A DNA stretch of 57,181 nt, from contig JAFXIS010000063.1 in assembly GCA_017532885.1 (NCBI GenBank), forward strand, positions 1-57,181, in the 5' to 3' direction. The stretch is from Alistipes sp. GTDB taxonomy: Bacteria; Bacteroidota; Bacteroidia; Bacteroidales; Rikenellaceae. The notes below the pieces were generated by a model that saw only the letters and a program-made list of their open reading frames with translations, ran no database searches and was not told the DNA's origin. Below are positions 1 to 6,062 of this stretch, piece by piece; the stretch's first letter is position 1; each line of letters opens with the position of its first letter. The position numbers and the translations under genes were made by a program.

Positions 1-737
1 CTATCGGTAAGCACTGTGCAGCTCTTATCGAGGATGGCGCGACACTTCAGATGGGTATCGGTGCTATTCCTAACGCTGTGTTGGCACAGTTGGGTGGTCA
101 CAAGAATTTGGGTATCCACACCGAGATGTTTGCCGACGGCGTGCTTCCATTGGTTGAGGCAGGCGTTATCAATGGCGAGGCGAAGAATATCGACAAGGGT
201 AAGATGGTATCTACCTTCTTGATGGGTTCACAGAAGGTTTACGACTTCATCCACGACAACCCGGGCGTTATGATGATGGATGTGGGCTACACCAACGATC
301 CATTTATCATCGCAAAGAACGACCGCGTAACGGCTATCAACTCGGCTTTGCAGGTGGACCTCACAGGTCAGGTTTGCGCTGACTCACTCGGCCGCAAGTT
401 CTACTCTGGCGTAGGTGGTCAGATTGACTTCATCTATGGTGCTTCACTCTCAAAGGGCGGTAAGGCTATCATCGCTATGCCTTCAATCACAAACAAGGGT
501 ATTTCGAAAATTTCGGATGTTTTGACCGAGGGTGCAGGTGTTGTTACAACGCGTAACCACATCCACTGGTTCGTGACAGAGAATGGTGCTGTGGATTTGT
601 ATGGCAAGAGCCTTCAGGAGCGTGCGCGCTTGATTATTTCGGTTGCTCACCCCTCTGCACAGGAGGCTTTGGATGAGGCAGCGTTCAACCGCTACGGTAG
701 CCACCACCACTATATTAAGGGATACATGGGTAAGTAA
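1..737 (+). CDS. Acetyl-CoA hydrolase/transferase family protein (CoA-transferase), 3' part
   Basis: Partial gene; the window opens inside it and about 244 C-terminal residues are readable in frame 3. Enzymes of this family move CoA between short-chain acids such as acetate, succinate, butyrate or 4-hydroxybutyrate, in the cytoplasm. Recognisable stretches are MGIGAIPNAVL near the start, VDLTGQVCADSLG, and the glycine-rich SGVGGQIDFIYGAS followed by TEGAGVVTTRNH, typical of the C-terminal half of 4-hydroxybutyrate/butyrate-type CoA-transferases. It ends RYGSHHHYIKGYMGK. The last codons form one arm of a perfect inverted repeat with the downstream terminator region. The exact acyl substrate cannot be decided from this fragment. 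Confidence 0.9.
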   Translation, partial: IGKHCAALIEDGATLQMGIGAIPNAVLAQLGGHKNLGIHTEMFADGVLPLVEAGVINGEAKNIDKGKMVSTFLMGSQKVYDFIHDNPGVMMMDVGYTNDPFIIAKNDRVTAINSALQVDLTGQVCADSLGRKFYSGVGGQIDFIYGASLSKGGKAIIAMPSITNKGISKISDVLTEGAGVVTTRNHIHWFVTENGAVDLYGKSLQERARLIISVAHPSAQEALDEAAFNRYGSHHHYIKGYMGK

Positions 738-819
738 TCGTTTAGATGCTTATCGTATGCGTAAAGCCTTCCATTTTTGGAGGGCTTTCCTTTTATCCCT
801 TAATATAGTGGTGGTGGCT
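699..819. repeat. 24-bp perfect inverted repeat bracketing a terminator
   Basis: Bases 699-722, inside the last codons of the CoA-transferase gene, are the exact reverse complement of bases 796-819 (core TTAATATAGTGGTGGTGG on the distal arm). The 73-base spacer holds the stop codon and a terminator hairpin. In RNA the gene end could fold onto its own downstream sequence as a long stem enclosing the terminator. Directly visible; function unknown. Confidence 0.9.
763..788 (+). terminator. Terminator hairpin after the CoA-transferase gene
   Basis: AAAGCCTTCC (763-772) pairs with GGAGGGCTTT (779-788) with one G-U wobble across a T-rich loop, followed by a pyrimidine-rich stretch. It lies 25 bases after the stop codon, as expected for a Rho-independent terminator. 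A near-identical copy lies at 947-972. Confidence 0.75.
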
Positions 820-946
820 GAAGCACCACCTTTTCATATTTACATTCCCTCCAAACCTCCCTTTGACAAAGGGAGGCTTAGGTCGCTACGCTCCGTTTTT
901 AAGGGGTATATGGGTAAGTAGTCGTTTGGATGCTTATCGTATGCGT

Positions 947-972
947 AAAGCCTTCCATTTTTGGAGGGCTTT
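947..972 (+). terminator. Second copy of the terminator hairpin
   Basis: Arms 947-956 and 963-972 repeat the hairpin at 763-788 almost exactly, followed by TTCTTTTAT. It belongs to the second tandem unit and would act as a back-up terminator. Confidence 0.6.
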
Positions 973-1112
973 TCTTTTATCCCTTAATATAGTGGTGGTG
1001 GCTGTGCCACTCTTTGTGTTACCTATCCCCCAAACCCCCTTTCTGTAAAGGGGGCTTTGGTCGCTGCGCTCCGATAATGGAGTTATACCATTGAATACAT
1101 TATATCAAAAGC

Positions 1113-1142
1113 TATATGAAGAAATAACGATTTCTTCATATA
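1113..1142. repeat. Perfect 13-bp stem hairpin
   Basis: Arms TATATGAAGAAAT (1113-1125) and ATTTCTTCATATA (1130-1142) are perfectly complementary around an AACG loop. It lies between two terminator-like hairpins in a non-coding stretch. Its role is unknown; it could be part of a small RNA or a decayed inverted repeat. Confidence 0.6.
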
Positions 1143-1147
1143 ATCAC

Positions 1148-1196
1148 AAAGGCTTCCTGCGGGAAGCCTTTGTTGCTTTTAATATAGTGGTGGTGA
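1148..1196 (+). terminator. Third terminator-like hairpin followed by the shared TTAATATAGTGGTGGTG motif
   Basis: AAAGGCTTCC (1148-1157) pairs perfectly with GGAAGCCTTT (1162-1171) across TGCG. It is followed at 1177-1196 by a third copy of the motif found at 796-819 and 980-1003. The hairpin sequence differs from the first two, so only the arrangement hairpin-then-motif is conserved. Confidence 0.6.
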
Positions 1197-1277
1197 AATT
1201 AGGGAAATTAGGGGAATTGAACACTAAACTCCTTAAACTCCCAATTCTCCTTAACCGCCCTAATTTCACCGTTTTTA

Positions 1278-1309
1278 TTGCAATTAATATAATATTTTTT
1301 ATATTTTTG
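1278..1309 (+). promoter_or_regulatory. Bacteroidetes-type promoter for the ECF sigma gene
   Basis: A -33-like TTG (1278-1280) and a -7 element TATTTTTG (1302-1309, consensus TAnnTTTG) are separated by 21 bases, matching the Bacteroidetes housekeeping promoter spacing. It lies about 70 bases before the ATG. Confidence 0.5.
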
Positions 1310-1376
1310 TAGTTTGCAGAGTCTTTATGGCGACTAATATTGTGTAGATTATATTTACTACTATCCCAAATTGTCG

Positions 1377-1853
1377 ATGAAGGAGTTGGAACAGGAGTTT
1401 ACGAAGGTGGTGCGAGAGCAGAAAGATACCATTTATATGGTATGCTACATGTTTTCGAAAGACAAAGCCGAGGTGGAGGACCTCTATCAAGAGGTGCTTA
1501 TAAACCTATGGAAGAGTTTTCCGAAATTTGAGGGTAGGAGTTCTATGCGCACATGGGTGTGGCGCATTGCGCTAAACACCTGCATATCTATCGACCGCAA
1601 GAAGCGACGCAGAAAAGACTCCTTGCCGCTGAAGATGGATATCGACCTATATAACGATACCGATAACGACACGCGCCAAATTCAGATGTTACACGAAAGA
1701 ATTAACCGTTTGGGCGTATTTGACCGAGCAATCATCCTGCTGTGGCTCGAAAATATGAGTTACGAGGAGATTGGCGCAATAGTAGGAATATCCGAGAAGA
1801 ATGTATCGGTGAGATTAGTAAGAATCAGAGAACAACTTAAAAACATGAAATAG
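1377..1853 (+). CDS. RNA polymerase sigma factor, ECF (sigma-70) family
   Basis: A 158-aa protein starting at ATG 1377; an in-frame TTG six bases upstream is less likely. Region 2 is seen at about residues 10-75, with DLYQEVLINLWKSFPKFEG and RTWVWRIALN (core binding and -10 recognition). Region 4 at about 97-150 carries a helix-turn-helix, MSYEEIGAIVGISEKNVSV. The length fits the ECF family. ECF factors redirect RNA polymerase to a small regulon, often under control of a membrane anti-sigma factor encoded next door. The following gene begins 2 bases after this stop and encodes a membrane protein, so the pair is probably co-transcribed. The regulon is unknown. Confidence 0.92.
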   Translation: MKELEQEFTKVVREQKDTIYMVCYMFSKDKAEVEDLYQEVLINLWKSFPKFEGRSSMRTWVWRIALNTCISIDRKKRRRKDSLPLKMDIDLYNDTDNDTRQIQMLHERINRLGVFDRAIILLWLENMSYEEIGAIVGISEKNVSVRLVRIREQLKNMK

Positions 1854-1855
1854 AG

Positions 1856-2458
1856 ATGGGGCAGAATCCGGAAAATATGGAGTTGGAGCAGATGCGAGAA
1901 CAGCTTACACTTTTGCGTGATAAGTTGCAGCAACAGGAGATAGTGAACGAGAAGGTCATCATGAAATCTGTAAAGAGAGGCGTGCACTCGATAAATCGTC
2001 GAGGCATTGTTCATCTTTTAATCGGGATTTTTGCTATACCTTTCTGTTGTACGATTTTTGCGCAGATGCATTTTAGTAGTGATTTTGTCCTTTGGACGGG
2101 CATTATGCTTGCAGTATGTGCCGTGGCAACTGCCTATGCACATTTCGGGCTTAACACCATAAATATATCGCGTGATAACCTTGTAAAGGTGGGTATAAGG
2201 AGTTTGCGCTTGCGTAAAATCTATAAAGCTTGGTACTATATTGCGGTGCCGATGCTTCTCGTGTGGGGATATTTCCTATATCGGGAATTGACGATTTTAG
2301 TGAGCGACACGCAGCAACTGCAAGGGTTGATTATTGCAGCTCTGATTGGTGGTTGCATTGGTGGCGCGATAGGCATTAGAATGCATTTCAAAACCCTGCA
2401 TGAAGTGGACGAGGTACTGGAGCATATCCATGACCTGATGCAGGACGAGGAGAAGTAA
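1856..2458 (+). CDS. Four-helix membrane protein, candidate partner of the ECF sigma factor
   Basis: A 200-aa protein with no recognised enzymatic domain. The N-terminal ~45 residues are charged and predicted coiled coil (MELEQMREQLTLLRDKLQQQ). Four hydrophobic segments follow at about 50-70, 77-95, 124-144 and 155-173, and the C-terminus is acidic. It begins 2 bases after the sigma gene and is very likely in the same operon. A cytoplasmic N-terminus next to four helices could bind the sigma factor as an anti-sigma, but no ZAS, HxxxCxxC or FecR-like motif is present, so this is inference from position only. Confidence 0.75.
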   Translation: MGQNPENMELEQMREQLTLLRDKLQQQEIVNEKVIMKSVKRGVHSINRRGIVHLLIGIFAIPFCCTIFAQMHFSSDFVLWTGIMLAVCAVATAYAHFGLNTINISRDNLVKVGIRSLRLRKIYKAWYYIAVPMLLVWGYFLYRELTILVSDTQQLQGLIIAALIGGCIGGAIGIRMHFKTLHEVDEVLEHIHDLMQDEEK

Positions 2459-2502
2459 TTTTAAGTTTGAACCACCATAAGTACTAATTTAATATGACAG
2501 CA

Positions 2503-2540
2503 GACGAGTGACCGCCGTGAGGCAGCCGCTCGTCGATTTT
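2503..2540. terminator. Terminator-like hairpin between convergent genes
   Basis: GACGAG (2503-2508) pairs with CTCGTC (2529-2534), followed by a run of T. It lies between the plus-strand membrane-protein gene and the minus-strand terminase gene and could stop transcripts from the left. Confidence 0.5.
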
Positions 2541-2546
2541 TTGCTC

Positions 2547-3992
2547 TTAACAAAAACCTACTCTTAAAATCTTGTTCTTGTCGAAACCGCATTCCCGCTC
2601 CACAATGCCCGTTATCACATCGGCAGCGTCGTGCCAGCGATTGGAGTGGTATTCGCGTCGGTATGTTGTCAGGTGAGTGTAGAGCTCGCCCCAGCGTTGC
2701 ATCCAGCCACGCGGAAAACGAATCATATGTTGTGCTGTTGCCGAGTTGGATAATATTCGCGCCTCCTTGTTGCCGCTTTGATGAAACCACTCGACCTTCA
2801 CCTTCGGAGCGAGGCGTCGTACGGCGCGTGCAAAACCGCGACCTCCGTTGTTGCTCTCGATAAGCGCCATGCGCACCTTGCTGCGTTTGAGCATATCGGC
2901 AACCTCCTGCTCGGTGACCTCCATAGGCTCGCGCGAATAGACCGCATCGGTGATGTAAATAACCCCCGCTTTATCAACGGCATAACATAGCGAGCAGAGG
3001 TAGTCATCGCCCATATCTGCCGTGTCGGTATAGTTGGCGTGGGTGATGATATCTTTGGGTAGCGTATCCCACTCCTTGAATCCCTGCCCATAGAGCAAGC
3101 CGCCGCGCGACGAAGGACGACCTTGATACATGCTCTCGAAGCGTATGGCATCCAAGCGGCGTTTTGACTCCAAGAGCTTGGCGCTCTGCCTCTCGGGCCA
3201 AAGGGCCTCGCCAACTTTTCGGGAGTCAATCTCCGAGGGCTCGGCGGTCATCAAAGCCTCGAAATTCAGTGCAACCCATGTGTCGGGGTCTATATTGTCC
3301 AACTCCGCCCAACTCCGAATGTCACATACCGATTCGCGTTGGCGCAGAACGCCAATCAAATCCTCCTCGTGCCAGCGCGTAAAGACTATTAATTCGCGTG
3401 AGTTGTTGTGCATGCGGGTCTTTACCACCGAGGTATACCACTCCCAGCAATTCTCACGCACAAGGGGCGAATAAGCCTCCATGGCATCCTTGTAGAGGTC
3501 GTCGAGGATAAAACAATCCACCCGGTTGCCTGTAAGAGAGCCTTCGCGTCCCACCGAGAGCAATCCTCCGTCGTGACCTATAATCTCCACCTCGTCAGCT
3601 GTGCGTAGGTACTGCGGTGGCTTTCCTCCCTGCTTGATGCGCGTGTCGGGGAATGTGTCTGCGTACTCTTTGCTCTCCAAAATACGCTGTACGCGGCGGT
3701 TGAACTTGTTGGCAAGTGACGAGGAGTATGAGGCTATGGCAATGCGCATATCGGGCTCTCTGCCGAGCATATAGGCGGGTAGTAGTGTGCTTGCGCCCAT
3801 ACTCTTGCCGTGCTGTGGAGGCATCGATACCATGAGCCGGCGGATTTTGCCTTGCGCGAAGTACTCCAGCAGGCGGAAATAGACCCGATGAAACTCCTGA
3901 AGCTCCAAAAACGGGTATACCTTCATTGCAAACTCCTCGAATGAAGGCGATATGGCAGTTGTGAGTTCTGTTGTGAGTTCTGTTGTGCTCAT
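2547..3992 (-). CDS. Phage terminase large subunit (orphan)
   Basis: A 481-aa protein resembling TerL, the ATPase-nuclease that packages tailed-phage DNA. The N-terminal ATPase has a Walker A-like PPQHGKS (58-64), Walker B FILDD (161-165) and a coupling motif IVFTRW (about 202-207). The C-terminal RNase H-like nuclease shows the acidic motifs YTDTADMGDD (321-330), ALIESNNGG with Glu379, and HDAADVITG (454-462). All expected catalytic residues appear intact and the length is normal. The N-terminus has a short tandem repeat (TTELTTELTT) encoded by a repeated 12-mer. A small gene ends 2 bases upstream in the same direction. No portal, capsid or tail genes are nearby, so this is a phage remnant or domesticated gene. 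Confidence 0.9.
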   Translation of the reverse strand: MSTTELTTELTTAISPSFEEFAMKVYPFLELQEFHRVYFRLLEYFAQGKIRRLMVSMPPQHGKSMGASTLLPAYMLGREPDMRIAIASYSSSLANKFNRRVQRILESKEYADTFPDTRIKQGGKPPQYLRTADEVEIIGHDGGLLSVGREGSLTGNRVDCFILDDLYKDAMEAYSPLVRENCWEWYTSVVKTRMHNNSRELIVFTRWHEEDLIGVLRQRESVCDIRSWAELDNIDPDTWVALNFEALMTAEPSEIDSRKVGEALWPERQSAKLLESKRRLDAIRFESMYQGRPSSRGGLLYGQGFKEWDTLPKDIITHANYTDTADMGDDYLCSLCYAVDKAGVIYITDAVYSREPMEVTEQEVADMLKRSKVRMALIESNNGGRGFARAVRRLAPKVKVEWFHQSGNKEARILSNSATAQHMIRFPRGWMQRWGELYTHLTTYRREYHSNRWHDAADVITGIVERECGFDKNKILRVGFC

Positions 3993-3994
3993 GG

Positions 3995-4297
3995 TTACAC
4001 CTCCTCCAAGTAAGTTGTTAGTTCATTAAACGAGAAGTCGTTTAGAATCTCCTCGCCATCGCCGTTTGCCGTTATGGTGTGGAACTCCCACCACACGGGG
4101 ATAATATCCTCGATGCTGCTTTTGCCATGTTCGGCGTCAATGTCCTTGCTGCGATATATCACCGCCGATAGCGTCATGCGACATCGAATGTCGTGAAAAT
4201 CCAACTCAAAAGAGCCCGAATAATAGCCCTTGTTGTCGATTTGTCCCACGAGATGATTTAACACCTCGAGATAAAGTGTTGAAGAAATTTGGTACAT
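3995..4297 (-). CDS. Conserved-looking small protein upstream of the terminase gene
   Basis: A 100-aa protein I do not recognise by function. It starts at ATG 4297 and stops 2 bases before the terminase ATG, the position a small terminase subunit normally holds. It has no evident helix-turn-helix and looks mixed alpha/beta: an early helix (LEVLNHLVGQID), then GYYSGSFELDF, CRMTLSAVIYRS, IIPVWWEFHT and a C-terminal acidic helix. Its promoter would lie in the 137-base gap shared with the divergent repressor gene. It could be a phage-derived accessory protein; calling it TerS would go beyond what the sequence shows. Confidence 0.7.
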   Translation of the reverse strand: MYQISSTLYLEVLNHLVGQIDNKGYYSGSFELDFHDIRCRMTLSAVIYRSKDIDAEHGKSSIEDIIPVWWEFHTITANGDGEEILNDFSFNELTTYLEEV

Positions 4298-4322
4298 ATA
4301 ATATAAGTTTTTGATTGAAAAT

Positions 4323-4353
4323 TTTGAATTTCGAAATAAAACTCTTAACTTTG
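4323..4353 (+). promoter_or_regulatory. Promoter of the S24/XRE repressor gene
   Basis: TTTG (4323-4326) and TAACTTTG (4346-4353) are separated by 19 bases and match the Bacteroidetes -33/-7 consensus. The transcript would start near 4360, upstream of two palindromic sites and the ATG at 4435. Confidence 0.55.
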
Positions 4354-4368
4354 CGGTACAAAGATATA

Positions 4369-4403
4369 TTCAATAATTGAACTTTTATTCAATTTTGGTT
4401 GAA
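4369..4403. promoter_or_regulatory. Candidate repressor operators
   Basis: TTCAATAATTGAA (4369-4381) is a perfect odd-length palindrome. A second site with the same half-sites, TTCAA (4388-4392) and TTGAA (4399-4403), follows within 10 bases. Both lie in the gap between the divergent repressor and the small-protein/terminase genes, downstream of the repressor's -7 element. This arrangement suits autorepression and control of the minus-strand genes by the adjacent XRE protein. Binding is inferred. Confidence 0.45.
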
Positions 4404-4434
4404 AAATTTTATAATAATTTTTTATAATAAAGTT

Positions 4435-5106
4435 ATGGTGAATAGAGTAAAGCTTATACGCAAGGAGCTTAAAATGACGCAAGAGCAATTGGCTCAGCGA
4501 CTTGGCATTGGCAAGGCGGCATTGTCGATGATTGAAACGGGTAAGTGCGGACTATCGACTCGTAATAAAAATATCCTTGTTCAAGATTTTAACTTGAATC
4601 CCGAGTGGATTGATACGGGCGAGGGTGAAATGTTCAATTCCGAGTCGGATTATACCGCATTTCGTTTGCGTACCGACAAATCGTTGCCTATGCAGAGCGT
4701 GCCACTCTATTCGATTGAGGGTACGGCGGGATTGGTGCCTTTGTTTACAAAGCAGGAGGAGCTGAAGCCGGTTAATTACATCCATATCCCAAATTTGCCG
4801 AAGTGCGATGGTGCGATATATGTTTCGGGTGACTCGATGTATCCGCTGTTGAAGAGCGGCGATATTGTTTTGTATAAGCAACTGCACAATATCGAAGATG
4901 TGTTTTGGGGCGATATGTACCTCTTGTCGATAGACTTGGAGGGCGAGGAGTATATCACTGTGAAGTATATCCAGAAATCGGAGCGTGAGGGATATGTCCG
5001 CCTTGTGAGTCAGAATCCGCATCATGCCGATAAGGATATAGAGATTAGTCGTATTCGCGCGTTGGCTCTGATTAAAGCGAGCATTAGAATGAACTCTATC
5101 AGATAG
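4435..5106 (+). CDS. XRE-family / S24 peptidase repressor (CI/LexA-like)
   Basis: A 223-aa protein using ATG 4435; an in-frame TTG at 4399 would overlap the candidate operators and is less likely. Residues 5-58 form an XRE helix-turn-helix (MTQEQLAQRLGIGKAALSMIE). Residues ~88-215 are a peptidase S24 domain with the self-cleavage parts visible: Ala98-Gly99 in IEGTAGLV, nucleophile Ser134 in SGDSMYP, and general base Lys177 in EYITVKYI. With these intact it should autocleave when stimulated by RecA filaments, as CI and LexA do, derepressing its targets after DNA damage. It is divergent from the orphan terminase pair. The next gene starts 4 bases after its stop. Confidence 0.92.
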   Translation: MVNRVKLIRKELKMTQEQLAQRLGIGKAALSMIETGKCGLSTRNKNILVQDFNLNPEWIDTGEGEMFNSESDYTAFRLRTDKSLPMQSVPLYSIEGTAGLVPLFTKQEELKPVNYIHIPNLPKCDGAIYVSGDSMYPLLKSGDIVLYKQLHNIEDVFWGDMYLLSIDLEGEEYITVKYIQKSEREGYVRLVSQNPHHADKDIEISRIRALALIKASIRMNSIR

Positions 5107-5110
5107 GATT

Positions 5111-5986
5111 TTGGGCTACATTTTTCATATACTCGCCATTGTGACGGCAGCGCTGTGGGGTACAACCTTCATAAGCTCGAAAGTGTTGCTGAACGAGGGG
5201 CTCTCGCCGGCTGAGATTATGACATTGCGCTTTGCTGTGGCATATGTGTGTATGCTACCGTTTAAGCGTGGTAAATGGCTGTGTGACAGCTGGAAAGATG
5301 AACTGCAAATGGTGCTGTTGGGCATCACGGGAGGCTCTCTGTATTTCCTTTTGGAGAATACGGCGCTGTTATATACTCAAGCCTCGAATGTGGCGATAAT
5401 TATCGCGGCGACACCTCTGCTTACGACTCTTGCGGTGCATTTTATCAGCCGTCAAGAGAGGGTTGCAACTTCGCTATATCGCTACTCTCTGCTCTCGTTG
5501 TTGGGTGTTGCTTTGGTCGTGTTTAATGGCGAATTTATCCTGAAACTCAGCCCGATAGGCGATATCCTTACACTCGGAGCTGCTGTTATGTGGGTGATAT
5601 ATAGTATCGTGGTTTTGCGTCTTCAAGGGCGTTATGACTCGTTGATGATTACCCGAAAGGTCTTTTTCTATGGCGTGCTTACCTTGATTCCATATTTCGC
5701 CATAGAGCCATTTTCGGTGGAGTGGAGCCTGCTTGCGCGACCCGTTGTTGTATGGAATATTCTCTACTTGGGAGTTGTGGCGTCGCTGCTGTGTTATTGG
5801 GCGTGGAATGTCGTTATCGATAAATTAGGTGCGGTGAGGGCGACTAATTATCTATATATCAATCCAATAGTGGCGCTTATCACCTCGTGGGCGGTACTTG
5901 ATGAGTGCATCACGCTGTTGGCATTGGTTGGTACGGCGCTAATCTTGGTGGGAGTTTATCTCGCCGAGCGCCGAGAATCTGCCTAA
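5111..5986 (+). CDS. EamA/DMT-superfamily transporter
   Basis: A 291-aa inner-membrane protein with about ten hydrophobic helices in two EamA repeats (roughly 5-140 and 150-288), typical of drug/metabolite exporters. The N-terminal motif AALWGTTFISSKVLL and the second-half end NPIVALITSWAVLDE are characteristic. The start is TTG 5111: the first helix lies immediately after it, and the first in-frame ATG (residue 36) would delete that helix. It begins 4 bases after the repressor stop, so it may be read through from the repressor promoter, which would be unusual. Substrate unknown. Confidence 0.88.
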   Translation: MGYIFHILAIVTAALWGTTFISSKVLLNEGLSPAEIMTLRFAVAYVCMLPFKRGKWLCDSWKDELQMVLLGITGGSLYFLLENTALLYTQASNVAIIIAATPLLTTLAVHFISRQERVATSLYRYSLLSLLGVALVVFNGEFILKLSPIGDILTLGAAVMWVIYSIVVLRLQGRYDSLMITRKVFFYGVLTLIPYFAIEPFSVEWSLLARPVVVWNILYLGVVASLLCYWAWNVVIDKLGAVRATNYLYINPIVALITSWAVLDECITLLALVGTALILVGVYLAERRESA

Positions 5987-6026
5987 CATGGCTCTTTCGG
6001 GCAAGAGAGATGCCTGAAAAATAAGA

Positions 6027-6057
6027 AACGAGGGTGTCCTTTCGGTATACCCTCGTT
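6027..6057. terminator. Bidirectional terminator between EamA and tsaD genes
   Basis: AACGAGGGT (6027-6035) pairs perfectly with ACCCTCGTT (6049-6057) between convergent genes. A-rich flank on the left and T-containing sequence on the right suit use from both sides. Confidence 0.6.
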
Positions 6058-6062
6058 GCATC

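Larger units (their letters stand above)
716..1080. repeat. Tandem duplication (about 184-bp unit) of the gene end plus terminator
   Basis: Two diverged units lie head to tail, roughly 716-900 and 901-1080. Each carries a relic or copy of the gene's MGK-stop end, the segment TTATCGTATGCGTAAAGCC, a terminator hairpin, the TTAATATAGTGGTGGTGG motif, and a CCTCCCTTTnnnAAAGGGAGG-like hairpin followed by GGTCGCTnCGCTCCG. The second unit retains no upstream coding sequence, so it is not a gene. This largely fills the non-coding stretch up to 1080. Confidence 0.8.

Noticed and set aside
738..1370. Short open frames in the duplicated terminator region (near 643-921, 863-1048, 1091-1312)
   Set aside because: They read across terminator hairpins and repeats, have low-complexity translations repeating the same residues, and no coding-like composition.
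1299..1490. Minus-strand frame over the start of the sigma-factor gene
   Set aside because: It lies opposite a recognised ECF sigma factor and has no protein-like composition; a shadow frame.
2798..3229. Minus-strand second frame of 143 residues inside the terminase gene
   Set aside because: The terminase frame explains the strand fully; this alternative frame is rich in Arg/Ser and lacks any motif.
2461..4434. Attachment sites flanking the terminase island
   Set aside because: No convincing direct repeat was found on both sides and there is no integrase, so I cannot mark boundaries.
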